A stretch of DNA of 64,000 nucleotides, from contig RSEF01000031.1 of assembly GCA_003993805.1 (NCBI GenBank), positions 52,706,420 through 52,770,419 of the forward strand, given 5' to 3'. Of the stretch, positions 20,936 through 33,600 are shown piece after piece. Origin of the DNA: Himantopus leucocephalus. Lineage: Eukaryota; Chordata; Aves; Charadriiformes; Recurvirostridae. A program made the position numbers and the translations under genes. The notes under the pieces were generated by a model. That model was given only the letters and a program-made list of their open reading frames with translations, was not told the origin of the DNA and searched no databases. Each line of letters begins with the position of its first letter. Within the stretch, counting starts at the first letter, position 1.

Positions 20936-22100
20936 TGTGCCAATCACACTGTAAAAGTAGGCAAGATACTGGAGCAATTTTCTCAATCAGATATTCCTAT
21001 ACAAATTAAAATAATATGAATATGAATATGTTTTTATACATTTTGTAGATTATATCTCTATCTTGTAAATAGATGAATAATCCTAAATGCTTGGAAAAGC
21101 ATGTTTGTATACAGGAGAGAAAAAAAGAAAGATATAAATACAGATGTATGTATTTAACTCCATATGACAATAAGCAATTAAACATAGTAATGATAACATT
21201 TAAACACTACATCTTCTTGAAAAGATATCCTTTCATTTTATTGATGGAGTCCTAAGAAATGTGGGTTTTTATTAGTAGTAGGGAAAGAAACACTAAATGT
21301 ATTCACCTGAATAAAGTAACATATGTCTGTGCTTCAAGAGAGTTTTTTAAAAAAAAGTCCTGTCTGGCTTAAAATAGTCTTGAAAGATGACTTGCCTGGA
21401 TCAACCATTTCTGACAATCTTAAATTCTGATTTGCAATGCAATTTTTTTTTAAAGTTGTTATACTGCAATGTCTTCTTGCTCCTAGGAGACAGTTCAGAG
21501 CGCCTCAGCTGCCACCAAAGTTGCAATGATTCTTTATAGTAAAAAGTAATACTGCATATATAAAAATGTAATATATAGTGTAGAGTCATAAGTAACTATC
21601 ACAGCAAAGGAGGTTTTCATTTTAGCATTTGGGTGGTGTTTATCAGCTTACTATCCGCAGACAAATTGTTTTCAGTACAACTACGACGATTAGCAAATCT
21701 TCTGCTAACTTAAGTTGGTTCCAGTTCCCGTATAGCATCAATGGCAAGAGCGATTCAGGCATGTATTACTTCTTTGTGCTTCCAATCCTATTTATTTACG
21801 ACTCCAAGATCTTTAATAACAGTTGTTCTGTTCCAGTAGTTTGGAACTTGTTTGAGGAACCTGAAAATCAGGGCTTTTCCTAGAAATAGGAGTTTGCACA
21901 ACATTAGGTAAACTGCTGTAGCACTTTGCTGTGCTTGTGAGGGTCTAAGAACACGCACAGGAGAGGCTCATAGGTAATGACAGTGACTTTTATCACACAA
22001 AGCAGTAGCCGTTTTGTAGGAAATCTACAGGAAATCACCTAATCTAGGGAAAAATATTTCCCTGCCTACAACTTTGTGCTTTATAAAGATAAGCCAAGGA
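20936..22100. other. Gene-free AT-rich stretch
   Basis: AT-rich unique sequence between a MITE relic and a CR1 tail. No gene seen. Confidence 0.6.
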
Positions 22101-22200
22101 ACTAGTCTAGTGGGAGGTGTCCCTGTCCATGTCAGGGGGGTTGGAACTAGATGATCTTTAATGTCCCTTCTGACCCAAACCATTCTATAATTCTACGATT
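22101..22200 (+). mobile_element. CR1 LINE 3' tail, about 100 bp
   Basis: A plus-strand CR1 tail: the GTCTAGTGGGAGGTGTCCCT box, the GGTTGGAACTAGATGATCTT box and a decayed ATTCTATAATTCTACGATT end. It is truncated to the last 100 bases or so, as is usual for avian CR1. Confidence 0.93.
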
Positions 22201-22599
22201 AACTAAAAATCATAATTCTATTGGAGACCAAGAAAACCAGTATTCAGCAGTTACTGGTTTTATGACAGATTACAACCTCCCTCTGTACAGCTAAGGCTCT
22301 GTTTCTCTCTTTTGTCCAAGGAAGGACTTTCTCCTCATCCTCCCTGACATCATCACTACACCACAGATATCAAATCTCTTTTTATTCAATGGTAGTTTAA
22401 TTGGTGTATACGTATTCAATCTCTGAGCAATCACTCTCAGGTGGTATTCAGCTTTGAGAGATGCAGCTTCTGCAGATCTAAATAACAGCTGGAGAGACCA
22501 AAAACATGTTTAATTCTTCCAGCTTTACTGATTAGTCAACGACATCATATTCCTACTTACAAGCCTTGTCTTCTTTTAGGAAAGGTGGGCACTGGGAGC

Positions 22600-22690
22600 A
22601 CGCCAGGATTTAGCAAAAGTGCTCATCTCTAAAGGCCAACTCATATTCCCGTTGACTTCAGGTCCATCTGCCCGTTTAAATCAGGCTCCA
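22600..22690. mobile_element. Possible palindromic MITE relic
   Basis: CGCCAGGATTTAGCAAAAGT, a CCCGTTGACTTCAGGT centre and TTTAAATCAGGCTCC at the right end resemble the GTTGACTTCAATG-centred amniote palindromes. Arms are too decayed for certainty. Confidence 0.4.
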
Positions 22691-23371
22691 GCATGTCAGT
22701 CAGGTTTTAAATCAGGAGTTACATCAGACATTATAGATCTCTAGAGACTAAGTATCTGCGTATGGCTTGGGTGTCAGTGTACGGGAACAACTACACTGTC
22801 TGCTACGTCATTTAATAATTCAGACATGGTACAGCTCAGGATGACCATATAAGCCTCTGTCAAAGTGGTCAACATTAAGACCTTTTCAGAGAAGGCCTTG
22901 GTCTTTGCCCAGTGTAAGTCATGGGCTGTGACAAGATGAGAAGATGGATGGAGCAGGCCAGCAGACGGGATAGGTGCCTGCACTGTTGTGTGCACCATGT
23001 CCCGTACCCAGGACTGGTGTTCTGGAGACAAAGCCTACCTCAGGACACTGCTGCTGACAAAGGTCTTGTAGATATGTGGCATATTCACCTCCAGGCTTCA
23101 CTGCATGAATACTCCTGCTTGCAGCATGGACACAAGCTAGGCTGGCATCCTATCCCAACATATTAAGGTACTACTGGTGGTGCCGGGAATGAGTCTCAGT
23201 GCACAGAGCTAGATGAGCTATCCACAGCAGCATCCCTGTTTTGTAAGTGCTGCTGGGTGGCACACATCTGTGGGTACAACCTAGCCCCAGGGATGTCCTG
23301 GTGTCATGTGGGACCAGCCACCAAACACCTTGACTGTAGGAGCTGTCACTAAAGAAGAAGGTCATTGCCAA
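22691..23371. other. Unclassified GC-richer segment before CR1
   Basis: More GC-rich than its surroundings and contiguous with the CR1 at 23372, but I could not match it to CR1 or to another family. It may be a degraded older repeat or unique sequence. Confidence 0.4.
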
Positions 23372-23846
23372 GACATGGAGGTGCTGGAGCGTGTCCAGAG
23401 AAGGGCAACGGAGCTGGTGAGGGGTCTGGAGCACAAGTCTGATGAGGAGCGGCTGAGGGACCTGGGGGTGTTCAGCCTGGAGAAAAGGAGGCCGAGGGGA
23501 GACCTTATCGCTCTCTACAGCTCCCTGAAAGAAGGGTGTAGCGAGGGGGGTTGGTCTCTTCTCCCAAGGAACAAGTAATAGGACCAGAGGAAACAGCCTT
23601 GGGTGGCGCCAGGAGATGTTTAGGATGGATGTTAGGAAACGTTTCTTCACTAAAAGGGTGGTCAAGTGTTGGAACAGGCTGCCCAGGGAAGTGGTTAAAT
23701 CACCATCCCTGGGGGTATTTAAAAGACGGGTAGACGTGGCGCTGAGGGACATGCTCTAGTGGTGGACCTGGCAGTGTTAGGTTGACAGTTGGACTCAATG
23801 ATCTTAAAGGTCCCTTCCAACCTAGACGATTCTAGGATTCTATGAC
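23372..23846 (+). mobile_element. CR1 LINE with ORF2 C-terminus and 3' tail
   Basis: Plus-strand, 5'-truncated CR1. The first part encodes the ORF2 C-terminal region ([17 protein letters not shown], then [16 protein letters not shown]). A degraded 3' part carries the WNRLP-type stretch, followed by the GGTTGACAGTTGGACTCAATG segment and a two-unit tail ending in ATTCTATGA at 23846. Frameshifts break the frame after about 23578. It probably belongs to a different subfamily from the copy at 22.1 kb, since the tail boxes differ. Confidence 0.95.
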
Positions 23847-26800
23847 AAGGACACCGAGACCGAGGAGAGTGACAGAGCATGAAGAATACTCTGTTTCTCC
23901 TTCTCAGCAGCCCGCTACAGGTCGTACGAAGGGTAGAAACACACAGTTAAGAACTAAACATGCAGCCTACTGCCAGAAAGGAACCTGAAAAAACAAGAAG
24001 CAAGGGGACTGGTTTGAACTCCAGAAGTCACAAAGGGCAACGAGACCTAACAGACCACGGCGAGACAGAAGTAAAAGTCACGTCCCTGGGGCCCACTCTG
24101 CTGAAGAAATATTGACCCTTGAAAGTCAGCAAAAACTTTTTAATAATTCAAAAAGAAAACTGAAACAACAAGGACAGAAGCTGGAGGCAAAAGTGCAGCT
24201 TGAAGGAGGGAAGAGGCAGGAGAAATCCATCCGTGTTTGCATGGCTGGAATGCAGGCTGCAGTTGTGACATCTCTTTGGGTGTTTTTCCTAATGGAGAGT
24301 TGTTGTTTTCTGTGGGTTTGTGTTTNTTTTTTTTTTTTTTTTAACCAAGGATGTGAAAGATGGGGCACTATTTCTGGTTGTTCATATACATGTATAAACA
24401 CAGACACACGTGTAGATATACATCTTAACAATACATGAATATGAAGGGATACATTTGGATAAGCCTCTTTTCTGGAGTATTAGCTACAGAACCATTTTAT
24501 GTATTATTTTATTAAATGTATAGAATCATCACTTACACCCCTGAAGCACTCAGACATTTTCCCACTATATCACCTGTTTTCAGAGGTATTGTAGAAAGCG
24601 TGGGGCTCAAAAAGGAATTTGGAGGAGGATGGTTTTGCAATCCTGTCAGTCATATCGGGGAGGGCACTGTGTGTGAAGGGGTGGGTATGGCGTAAAGACA
24701 TTGGCTAGAAGAGTGGAGGATGAAACACTCAGAAGTGACACTAGATAGGCAAAAAATGGGCAGAGACATGTCAGTGTTGACAAGAGGGTTGGGTATAGAG
24801 TTCGGCAGTGAAGGAAACTGTGGAACACTGAAATGGGGATGGGAATCTGCGTTCTACCATTCTACATCTGTCTTTGAAACATCTCAATTACTTACAAGGA
24901 AAAGATGAATTTTCTACTTCCACTGCTAACCTTTTCCACTTCTTTCTCATTACAGCAAGTAAACAACATTAAATGGCAAATCCTACAGTTCAGAGAGTAC
25001 AGTAGACTGCTGAGCTGTCTTTAGGAAAATACAGTACAAGAGTATTAACCGGCACATATCCCTAACAGTGTCTAGAATTTTTCTCTCTCATGCAGTCCTC
25101 AAAGTTATGAAGTATATTGGCAGGTTCCAGTCAACAACAAAGGCTGCAAAAGTCTTCTTTTTTTCCAATACTGAGCTTTTAGTCTAATTGCTTATTTGCA
25201 GTCTCAGCAAGGCAGAGAGAAGAATTTTATCCTCTTTGGCTTGTTTCTGAATACTAACTAGCCAGCCCAGTCAAGGCTCTCTAAAGAGTGAAACTGCATG
25301 AGAGACACACTGCATTTGACACAGTCAGGAGGCAAAAGAAAGAGCAAAACAAAAGTCTATTCAGGGCTGAATCCTCTGATATACTCACCCATCCCCCACC
25401 TCCTTTAAAAATAAAGAGAAAGGGGAAAACTCATGAATCCATGGCTGAATGCCTGAGGTTGTCAGAATAAAGGACAATGAGTGACAGCTGACTGTCAGCA
25501 CAATTCTCAGAGTCTGAGTTATCACTTTTTGGCATTGTTCAAATAGGAAAAAAAGCTTGCGCGCTTAACGAGGAAATATCGCAGGAGCGCTTTGTGAGGG
25601 GCTGTGCTCAGACTGGCTGCAAACAGCCGAGGAAGCCAGAGTTCTGCATGGATTTTTCCCTTACGAGCATACTGCTCTGTGAAATCTTCCCAACTGAACT
25701 CATTAAAAACTTTTCTAAGCATGCTGGCACTAAATGATGCCTTAAGACAACAGGGGTCAGAAAACTATTTTCCTTTAAGGAAATCAGGCCAGGCATATCT
25801 AAAGCTTAGACAACTTGCATGTTCACGACACTGTTAGCTACCTGTTGGTTATTTTAAAAAAAACGCACCCATGAAGGCCAATCTTTAAACATTTCCTGCA
25901 TGTTCAACTTGTTTAGGATCTCCTTGCAAGCTTATTTTTTTTTTTCCTGCAGATTTGCCTACACTTTCATCTTCGCTGACTGCCTTAATCCTCCAGTCTT
26001 TGTTGTTCCAATGCGCGATCAGCTTGTTTTTAAGTCACATCTACCCACATTTGTTAGTGCTGAAACATTACTTTAGGCTTTTACATCTCCATAAATCCAT
26101 ACAAATGATGCACAGGTTTTCCTGAGAAAGGTTGGAAAAGCTAAAGCAGAGAAGATTTTAAGGTTATTTAAATAATGCATTTTAAGTTGGCAGATATTTA
26201 ACTGCATGGTTTATGTACTAAAAAGAACTACCTGAGTAGAGCGACAGCTCATGACAGAGAGACCCTGGAATGACAGGGTTTTTAGTAATTAAAATAGATC
26301 TGGCCTGTGCTCAAAGCATTAGCTCACTTAAGCCTGTTGACCATCTGTACTGGAGAGACATTGATTTTATTCTCGGCTCCATGGGTCTGTCAGGGTCCAT
26401 AACAACTGCAAATAGGACCGAGTGTCTAGGTCTTGCCCCACTAGGCATGAGGGCTGCTCTGGAGTGTGGTTATCCCTGAGAGGGGGGATGTGACTGAAAA
26501 GTGGGCAGTGAGAGGGACCGAGACACTGACCTGTATCATTCTACACGTTGGCAGAGCACTGCTATGGGAGAGCTCAAACTGCTGTTACCACCCCAGCAGG
26601 TGTTACTGTACGTTATGAATCTATAGAGAGAAATGAAGAAATGAGGGAGGGAGTGTAAGCGAAATGCAACAAGAAAAACAAGAGGAAGTTAATTTGCAGG
26701 CTTCTCTTTTCTTTTTTTTTTTTTCCCCCCCCGAGCTAAAAGGGAGACATTTTTGTGGCTGACAGAGATGGTATTTAGAAGCTCCAGACTTTGCATAAAA

Positions 26801-29576
26801 CCAGTAAAATAAACACCTACAAACAGAGGATGTTTGTAGATAGGGTTTTAGAGAAAGTTATTTGTCTGTTTCCATAATCTATCTGCATTCTGGAAAAAAA
26901 GACTGTGCTTTTGGGGGCAGGGAACAGAAACTGTGCAAAATCCTTGCTCCCTTGCTCCACAGAGCACAGACCTGCTGCTGAACTTTGTAGCTTTGCTTCA
27001 GTGCCCGTGCTGACGCCACCGTTTGCTGATCTGTGTACGTGGAAATGTTAAGTGTATAAATGTATAAATGCTACCTCACTATGAAGAATGCCATGTTTAA
27101 AAAAACAACCAGCAACAACAAAAGTCAACCTTTTTTTATAAAGGATGTGCCTAATCTTGCTGGATAGGTGAAATGACTCACAAAGACTTTTTGAGGGCTT
27201 TATTGTGTAGAAGACATGGGGAAGGGGCTTTTCCACAGGCAGCCTTGCAGTGTTACACAAAATGCTCACGAACAGGTTCTGCCAGCCCGGTAGGACTGTT
27301 AGTCATAACTATAAAAGGCACTCTCCAGATGTCACGTAAGAAGTTTCTGGACAACAGAGATGAAAATGGACCAAGATTTCCAATGCAAACAGAGGAAACT
27401 TATTTTTGAAATTTAAGAACTCTCCAGTTTGGTTAAAATACATGCTATTTTTTCCTGGCCCTTTAATAACACTATGGTACTATATCAGGTAAGAGCTGTT
27501 GCTGTAGCTTTCCATTTCAACACTTATCTTCCCTTTGTAATTGATTTAGAAGTAATAGAATGCCTACTAAAGGTAGAAAACATTGTGGGTGGTAGGAGAA
27601 AGAAATATATGAGAAATTAACAGATGAAGAAAACATAAATGTGAACTGGGTTCAACCCTTTGTGAATAACCACATGGAAACAAACAAAATTAATAACCCT
27701 GCTACAAGCCCTGTGATGGCAAAAGAAGCTCTGCCTCTCCTGCTCTAGTCGTAGCATTTACAGGATGCCAAATAATTTAGTATTTTGCCGCATTACTATC
27801 CCTTTCAACTTAAGTATGCAGCTTGGTTAGCTAAAATTAGCTGCCCAGAATCCCCTGGCTCCCTCTCCAGTCATTAGATAGGCTTTCCCAATAGCTAAGA
27901 TAACTAATTTAATTTTAAATGGCCTTTTGCAAGATACTTTTTCTCCCCTTTGATTGAAGAATGAATTTAACTTACATGTAGAGAGATGGAAGTTACAGAC
28001 TGAGTTTCCTGCCTGTGTTCAGGGCTAAAATGGGGTGATGTAAATTTCTGTTTAGGTATTTAGAGTTGCTGCTTCTCCCAACATTTTCAAGCCAAAGGGA
28101 CCTGGGAGTGATGTTCTTGCTGGTGTTTCCCACAGAACAAAGAGCCTGGAGTCCTCCCTTCCTCAACAGAGACTTTGTTCGGCAATTTTTCAAAAAAATC
28201 TTGGAGGCACAGGACTTTGGTAAATTCTTGTGAGAGCTTGCATGTCTGTGGTAGCGGAGACACAATGCATAAACCTGTTAAGCCCTATGTGACAGACCGT
28301 ACTTTATAGAGCTGTTAATGCCTGTGTGTCACTCACCTCACACAGAACACGCACACCCGTTCACCATTGCTGTCTCCAACCTCAAGAAACTGCCTTGATG
28401 TCTGGGCAGTTTCAAAGAAGCTAGAAATATGGCCACCAGTTTCTAAAGCAACATGGACCTGTAGCGTATAAACCAAAATGTGCCAAGTGTTCACTCCTAG
28501 GCAGTTAGTCCTGATAAACTTGCTAAACTACTGAACATTTGCTATAACCCTAAGAAGGGAGATAAAGACTGTAGACCTTAATCATGGTGAGATTCATTGT
28601 TGTTTATTCTTTTTGCAAGGAATTAATGGGGAGCCAGACTCTGAAGATGTTCAACTGGTTTTGCCTGCTTTCAAATCAAGGTTCTTATAACCACACTTAC
28701 GGCATTATATGTATTTCTTTCAATCCTGATAGCCAGAGTACAGTGCATGTTCTTGAAATTTTATCCCTTTTGCATGGGTACCCTGACGATAAACATGCAA
28801 TCGTAAGAGATTTCTGCAGAAGTATCCTAACCTGTGGGATTTGTTCAGTTGTGTGGTTTGGTGGTGTTTTTTTTTCCTCCAGGAGTGATGGGAGATGTAT
28901 GGGACACAAGAGAGTGAAATCCCAGTTTGTAGAGCCGATGGGGACACTTCAGCAGGCTTGCCTCATACTTTATAACTTTTTTCTGCACTTTCTGGTGCAT
29001 TGGAAGGATAATAGCAGCTCCAGGAATTGACTGTTTCACCACTGGAATGAGAATGCATCCTGCCACTCTGCAAGCTGATATAAGGCGTGCAGGAGAAATT
29101 TGAGAATATATTATTCTAAGAATTAGAAAACAGATAGATCTCCTGAGATCCTGTCTGGGGAGAAAGTCTGAGAAAAATCTCTGGATGTAAGTAGGCTTCT
29201 TTCCTTTGCCTTTGCCCTGGGAATATAGTTGGTAATCAAGATGTAGTTCCTGTTTTGGCGGAGCTTCCCCATTGCTTTAGGCACATTCATCACCCAAGCC
29301 AAACCAGTCCCCTCCGTTTCTTCAAGACTTACTGTCTAATAACCTTCAGAACAGGATTAGAGTTTCCCAGGCTACAAGAAGCTTTAACTTACTTCTGCTG
29401 AGCAGAGTATTTTACAAGTTATGCTTAATCTCTGGAGAGTGGAAGAAATACCTAGTCAATCTTTGAAATATCTGTTTCCGGGATATATGGAGCGCGTGTA
29501 CATAGTCTTACATCTCTAAGACTAGACTGGTCTCTCATGTCTACAAAAACTCAGCTTCCCAAGAGACAGAGAGAGA
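23847..29576. other. Gene-free stretch
   Basis: Almost 6 kb of unique AT-rich sequence with a poly(T) at 24326-24342 and a T/C8 tract at 26.7 kb. The plus frame at 28584-29030 (148 codons, ATG start) has no recognisable domain. No gene, RNA or transposon body seen. Confidence 0.6.
26704..26732. repeat. Poly(T) followed by C8
   Basis: A T run with two Cs, then eight Cs. Same layout as the pyrimidine arm at 15231-15263. Confidence 0.9.
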
Positions 29577-29640
29577 GGCCCCGATGCTCAAAGGTAATCA
29601 GTGGGAGCTAGGCTCCCAAATACCTTTGTGGAACAAGTCC
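29577..29640. mobile_element. Palindromic MITE relic (CAAAGGTATT family)
   Basis: GGCCCCGATGCTCAAAGGTA on the left is mirrored by CCCAAATACCTTTGTGG on the right, with AGTGGGAGCTAGGC at the hinge. This is the amniote palindrome whose arms read CTCAAAGGTATTTAGGC. Part of the left half is deleted. Confidence 0.6.
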
Positions 29641-30595
29641 TATTAATAATTGTATTATATATCATCCCCTCCTTCCTAAAGTGCATGCCGTTGCATTCCC
29701 TGAATGCTTCGCAGCATTTGGTAGGTCACTCTTATGCTTGTATCTAAGTAGAGTGACCAAAGGAAAACAAAAGGTCAAAGCAATAAAAGACCCTTGGACC
29801 TTTGGATGTCAAAGGGAGCAAGCTATTTCTGGACACAGAATTGATACAGCTTTCCTTTTGGACTAGAAAATGCAAGGACTCTCAAAATGTGCAGAATTCC
29901 CCCTTTTTTATCGACAACTACTGGAGCGGAAAAAAGTCCATGTATCTCACAAGTGATTCAGACCTCATAGGATCAGCCCAGCATGGGAATATGGCCCTGA
30001 TAAAAGTATAATTTCTCTAGGTATGAACTCATGAACAGGCTCCCGGAAAAGAGCACAGATGAAGACAGATGGAATACTGGGGAATATGTAGCACTGTAGA
30101 CCACATCTGAAAAAAATGAAGCTTCTTAATATGGTTTCACTTTGGTTGGTTGGTGCGAAATGACAATTTGGGAGCTTTTGTGGTTTAATGGCCTATGTGA
30201 GGATAAGCAAGTGATAAAATTACTATGGCAAATGACTACTATTTTAGTTATCTAATGAGAAAAAGTAGACAAGGAAAAACACAAGCTTTTAATATCCTTC
30301 CATAAAATTAATTCCTGATTGTAAAGCACGTACACATATCTTTTAAAGGCTTCATCAAAGGAGAAGGCTGGTTTTGCTATGAGAGCACCACACCTAAATT
30401 CTTCTTTCAGTTTGTGCTTCCAGCAAAGAATAAACATGTGCTGAATATCTTTTACAGTATCTAGTATCTTGGCTGAAAATAATGACAACATAGTTCTATT
30501 GAACTGATAGAGTCCTATGCTTACGTTCCAGTTTGACAAGCAGATCCACAATTACCTCTGTTATTTAGATGTGACAAGAAACATGTCAAGAATTT

Positions 30596-30648
30596 TTGGT
30601 TTTGTTTGTTTGTGGTTTTTTTTTTTTGTTTTTTTGTTTTTTTTTAAT
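30596..30648. repeat. T-rich (TTTG)n tract
   Basis: TTTG units and long T runs over about 50 bases. Confidence 0.9.
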
Positions 30649-33600
30649 CAGTGAAACCTGTATGATGGAGCTGTTAGATGCAGTCTTCTACCAGGTTGAA
30701 AATTTTCCACACCTATTCTATTAAAATGGGAGATCACCAGCTAAGAGTGATTGGGTGAATATTTGTTAGCAAAGCATATGAAAAGTCTTCCTTTGTTTTG
30801 GTACTTGTGGAGTAAGTTGGACTGGTCTGAAAATAGACCTTGAAATGGGCTGTGCAGCAAGGAACGCAAGTCCAGGAAGCAGAAGCAGGTCAGCAGGTAG
30901 CCCCACAGGAAAATGGAATATATCCATAAAATGAGTCCCAATGGTAGGATAAAAAACATGAAAGAAAATGAAAGATTCATACAGAGGGAAGGCTCTGAAG
31001 GAAAAATGATTGACCCTCCTCAGAAAAAAAAAAAATATTAAAAAAAGTAGATCAGATGATTGCCAGCTTCTCCTGTGCTGCCTAAATGGAGGTGCTCTGT
31101 CTCAATTCTTAAGGGTAAAATTTACACACACAACTGCTGAGCTCAGGAGTACCTGGATGTCAGACAACTTAAACAAGTGCTGCCAGAGAACCTACCGTGG
31201 GCAAGTGAGCTCTGATGTGTCCTGTTTGGCCAAAGCAGGTTGCTTTCATTACATTGTACGGTTAAAAAGGAGCCAACCTTGCTTCTCATGTGGAGCAAGA
31301 TAATTTGGTGTCCCATTTTATAATTGATAAGTTTTGAATGTCCTTTTGTTTCCAAAGTTTTTATTTTTGGATTATGAAATCACTGAAAAAATTAGTTATA
31401 TTTACTGAAGTTTGGGGACTAAATTCGGGACTATTTTTAATCAATGATCACAATTGTTCCTTTCTGGGTAAATTTTAATGGTGAACACCAAGCCAACATT
31501 TTCCAGAGAGACGTGTTTTACTCAAATGTATAATACTGAAAGTGGTTTGTGAAATTAAAGGAGAGGACCACAATGGGAGCAATCCTAGGTGGTGGATCCA
31601 CAGAGTGTGGGATAATCAGAGTAAAAGCATCAACAAGAAGTAAAGATTTTTGCCATTTACTACTGAAAGTTTTTCCAGTTCTAGCACAAAGTTAGTGCTG
31701 GCGAAGGTCTCTAGGAATACTTCGCTGGAGAGCCAAGTTCTTTTTTTTTTTTATTTGCAAACAAAATCCATGGCCTTGAAATCAACTTAAAATTTCATTG
31801 CTAGCAAGTATTGCATGTCAATATATCCATCCACTGCAGTAGACCAACAAGCTCATTTGCTGTGGTTACTGAACCGCTATTAGGTGGTGGCAACAGACAA
31901 CTGCAGATCAGATTAGAAATGTCAGCTTGGCTGTGGAAGACCTGTATCTTGTCATCACCCCCTTGCATGATCCGTCCCTGCAATCTTGCTTTCCATCAGG
32001 TCCATAGTAAGAAATATTTTTGCAGTGCTCTCTTGGTAACTATCTTGCTCCTAAAGTAAGCAGTAAGAACAAGTTTAAAAATATGAGGAAACTTGTTTAC
32101 TCTGGTCCAATGATTGTGCGCCTGGCAACCAGTGAGCAATGCAGAGAGGACATTTTGACAGTCAGACATGGTTCTTCATGGTAAGCATTTGAACACTGGG
32201 ACATGCTCAGTTCACAAGTGGTTTATGTTTTGACTGAAAAAAAAGAAATCAGATTGAGTTTTCTCTTTGGGAGTCTTATTTCATATTTTGGAATAATTTG
32301 CCAATTCTTTGTTTTCTGTTTGAATAGCCAGTAGGCAACCATTAGGGACTAAGGCTCATCAAATGGGCAATAACAACAATAAAGTTTATGTATCTTGGCT
32401 GTCATCTGCTCCAAAAACCTGTGGAGTTCTCCGCTGGAATAAAGAACCTGCAAAAGCACATCAAACAATTAACTTTTAAGGACTTGCCTACTGAAGAGTG
32501 TGCAGAAAACTTGTTTTTTAAGGACAGCAAAAAAGAAAGGCGGGGAATAAATTGATTGCGTGGGCTGTTTGGTATATCACATGCAAAACCTCATGTTCCA
32601 GCAAGGGACATTGTAAAACCAGAACCGTTTTGTTTTCATGAGAAAAACCCCACCGTTTTCTTTTGTTAATTCTCTGACACGTCAGTGGCATGCCAGTACC
32701 GTCCTTCCTCACTACTATTAGAAATGACTGGCTTGAATTCCCTTTAGATAATATGTAGTATTTCTCAGGAAGCGCCCAAATATTTCATTACCTATTTATC
32801 ATTTTAAAAGGTCTTTTTTAACCTATATTTTACGTTCTGTGTCAAAGGTTAAGTAAAGATGGATAGGCTTTTTTGAACTCACAAAGAAAAATCCATGCGT
32901 CTTACTTGATGCTTCTGTGTAAACCATCATAACAAAATACTACTCTGCAGTGTGTTCAGGATGAATTATGGCACTTCAGCCTTGTCCTCCTTCTACAATT
33001 ACACATAAACATGCATACACGCATGCTTACTTTGACGTTCTTACATATATTCTTATTTTATATGTATAAAAAATAATATCTGGAAAAATACTTACATTTA
33101 TTGGGTCAAATGTGGAAAATAAGCTACAGAAGATAGAAACTCAATTCAAAACAATGGTAGTGACAAAGTTAAATAGATATTTACCTATACATTCCTTTCC
33201 TTTCAATTTAACATCAATGCACACACATGAAAAACTGCCCTGGCTGGGGCGCTGAGTAAGTCATATGAAATGCTGCTCTGGTTCCCTGCTGGTTTACAAT
33301 CCTAGCTTTTCAATGCAGAGCTGCTATTCAGACTTCAGTACTTGTCTGAAGAGCTTTGTGTTGTCTTTGGGTGTTTAATACTTATAACAAGGCACTTTCA
33401 TTAAGTGCAGCCCAATTTTAAACATTCTGTCCATTTATCTGAGCTCTCTGTAAATGTCTGAAGGAGACCAGCTGACTGTTCATACTGACTCACCTAGATA
33501 ACATTTCTTAATTTTCTTCTGCTTCTCATCAGCTTCAGACTTTGTAAACAAGCTCCCTTTGACAAAGACTCGAAAGGGTAGATGTTTAGCAAAGCCTACA

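Noticed and set aside
23171..23752. 193-codon minus frame
   Set aside because: Mostly antisense of the plus-strand CR1 at 23372-23846; CR1 antisense is often open.
28584..29030. 148-codon plus frame with ATG and fair start context
   Set aside because: No domain, signal or homologue recognised; length is not far from chance in 64 kb of two-strand sequence.
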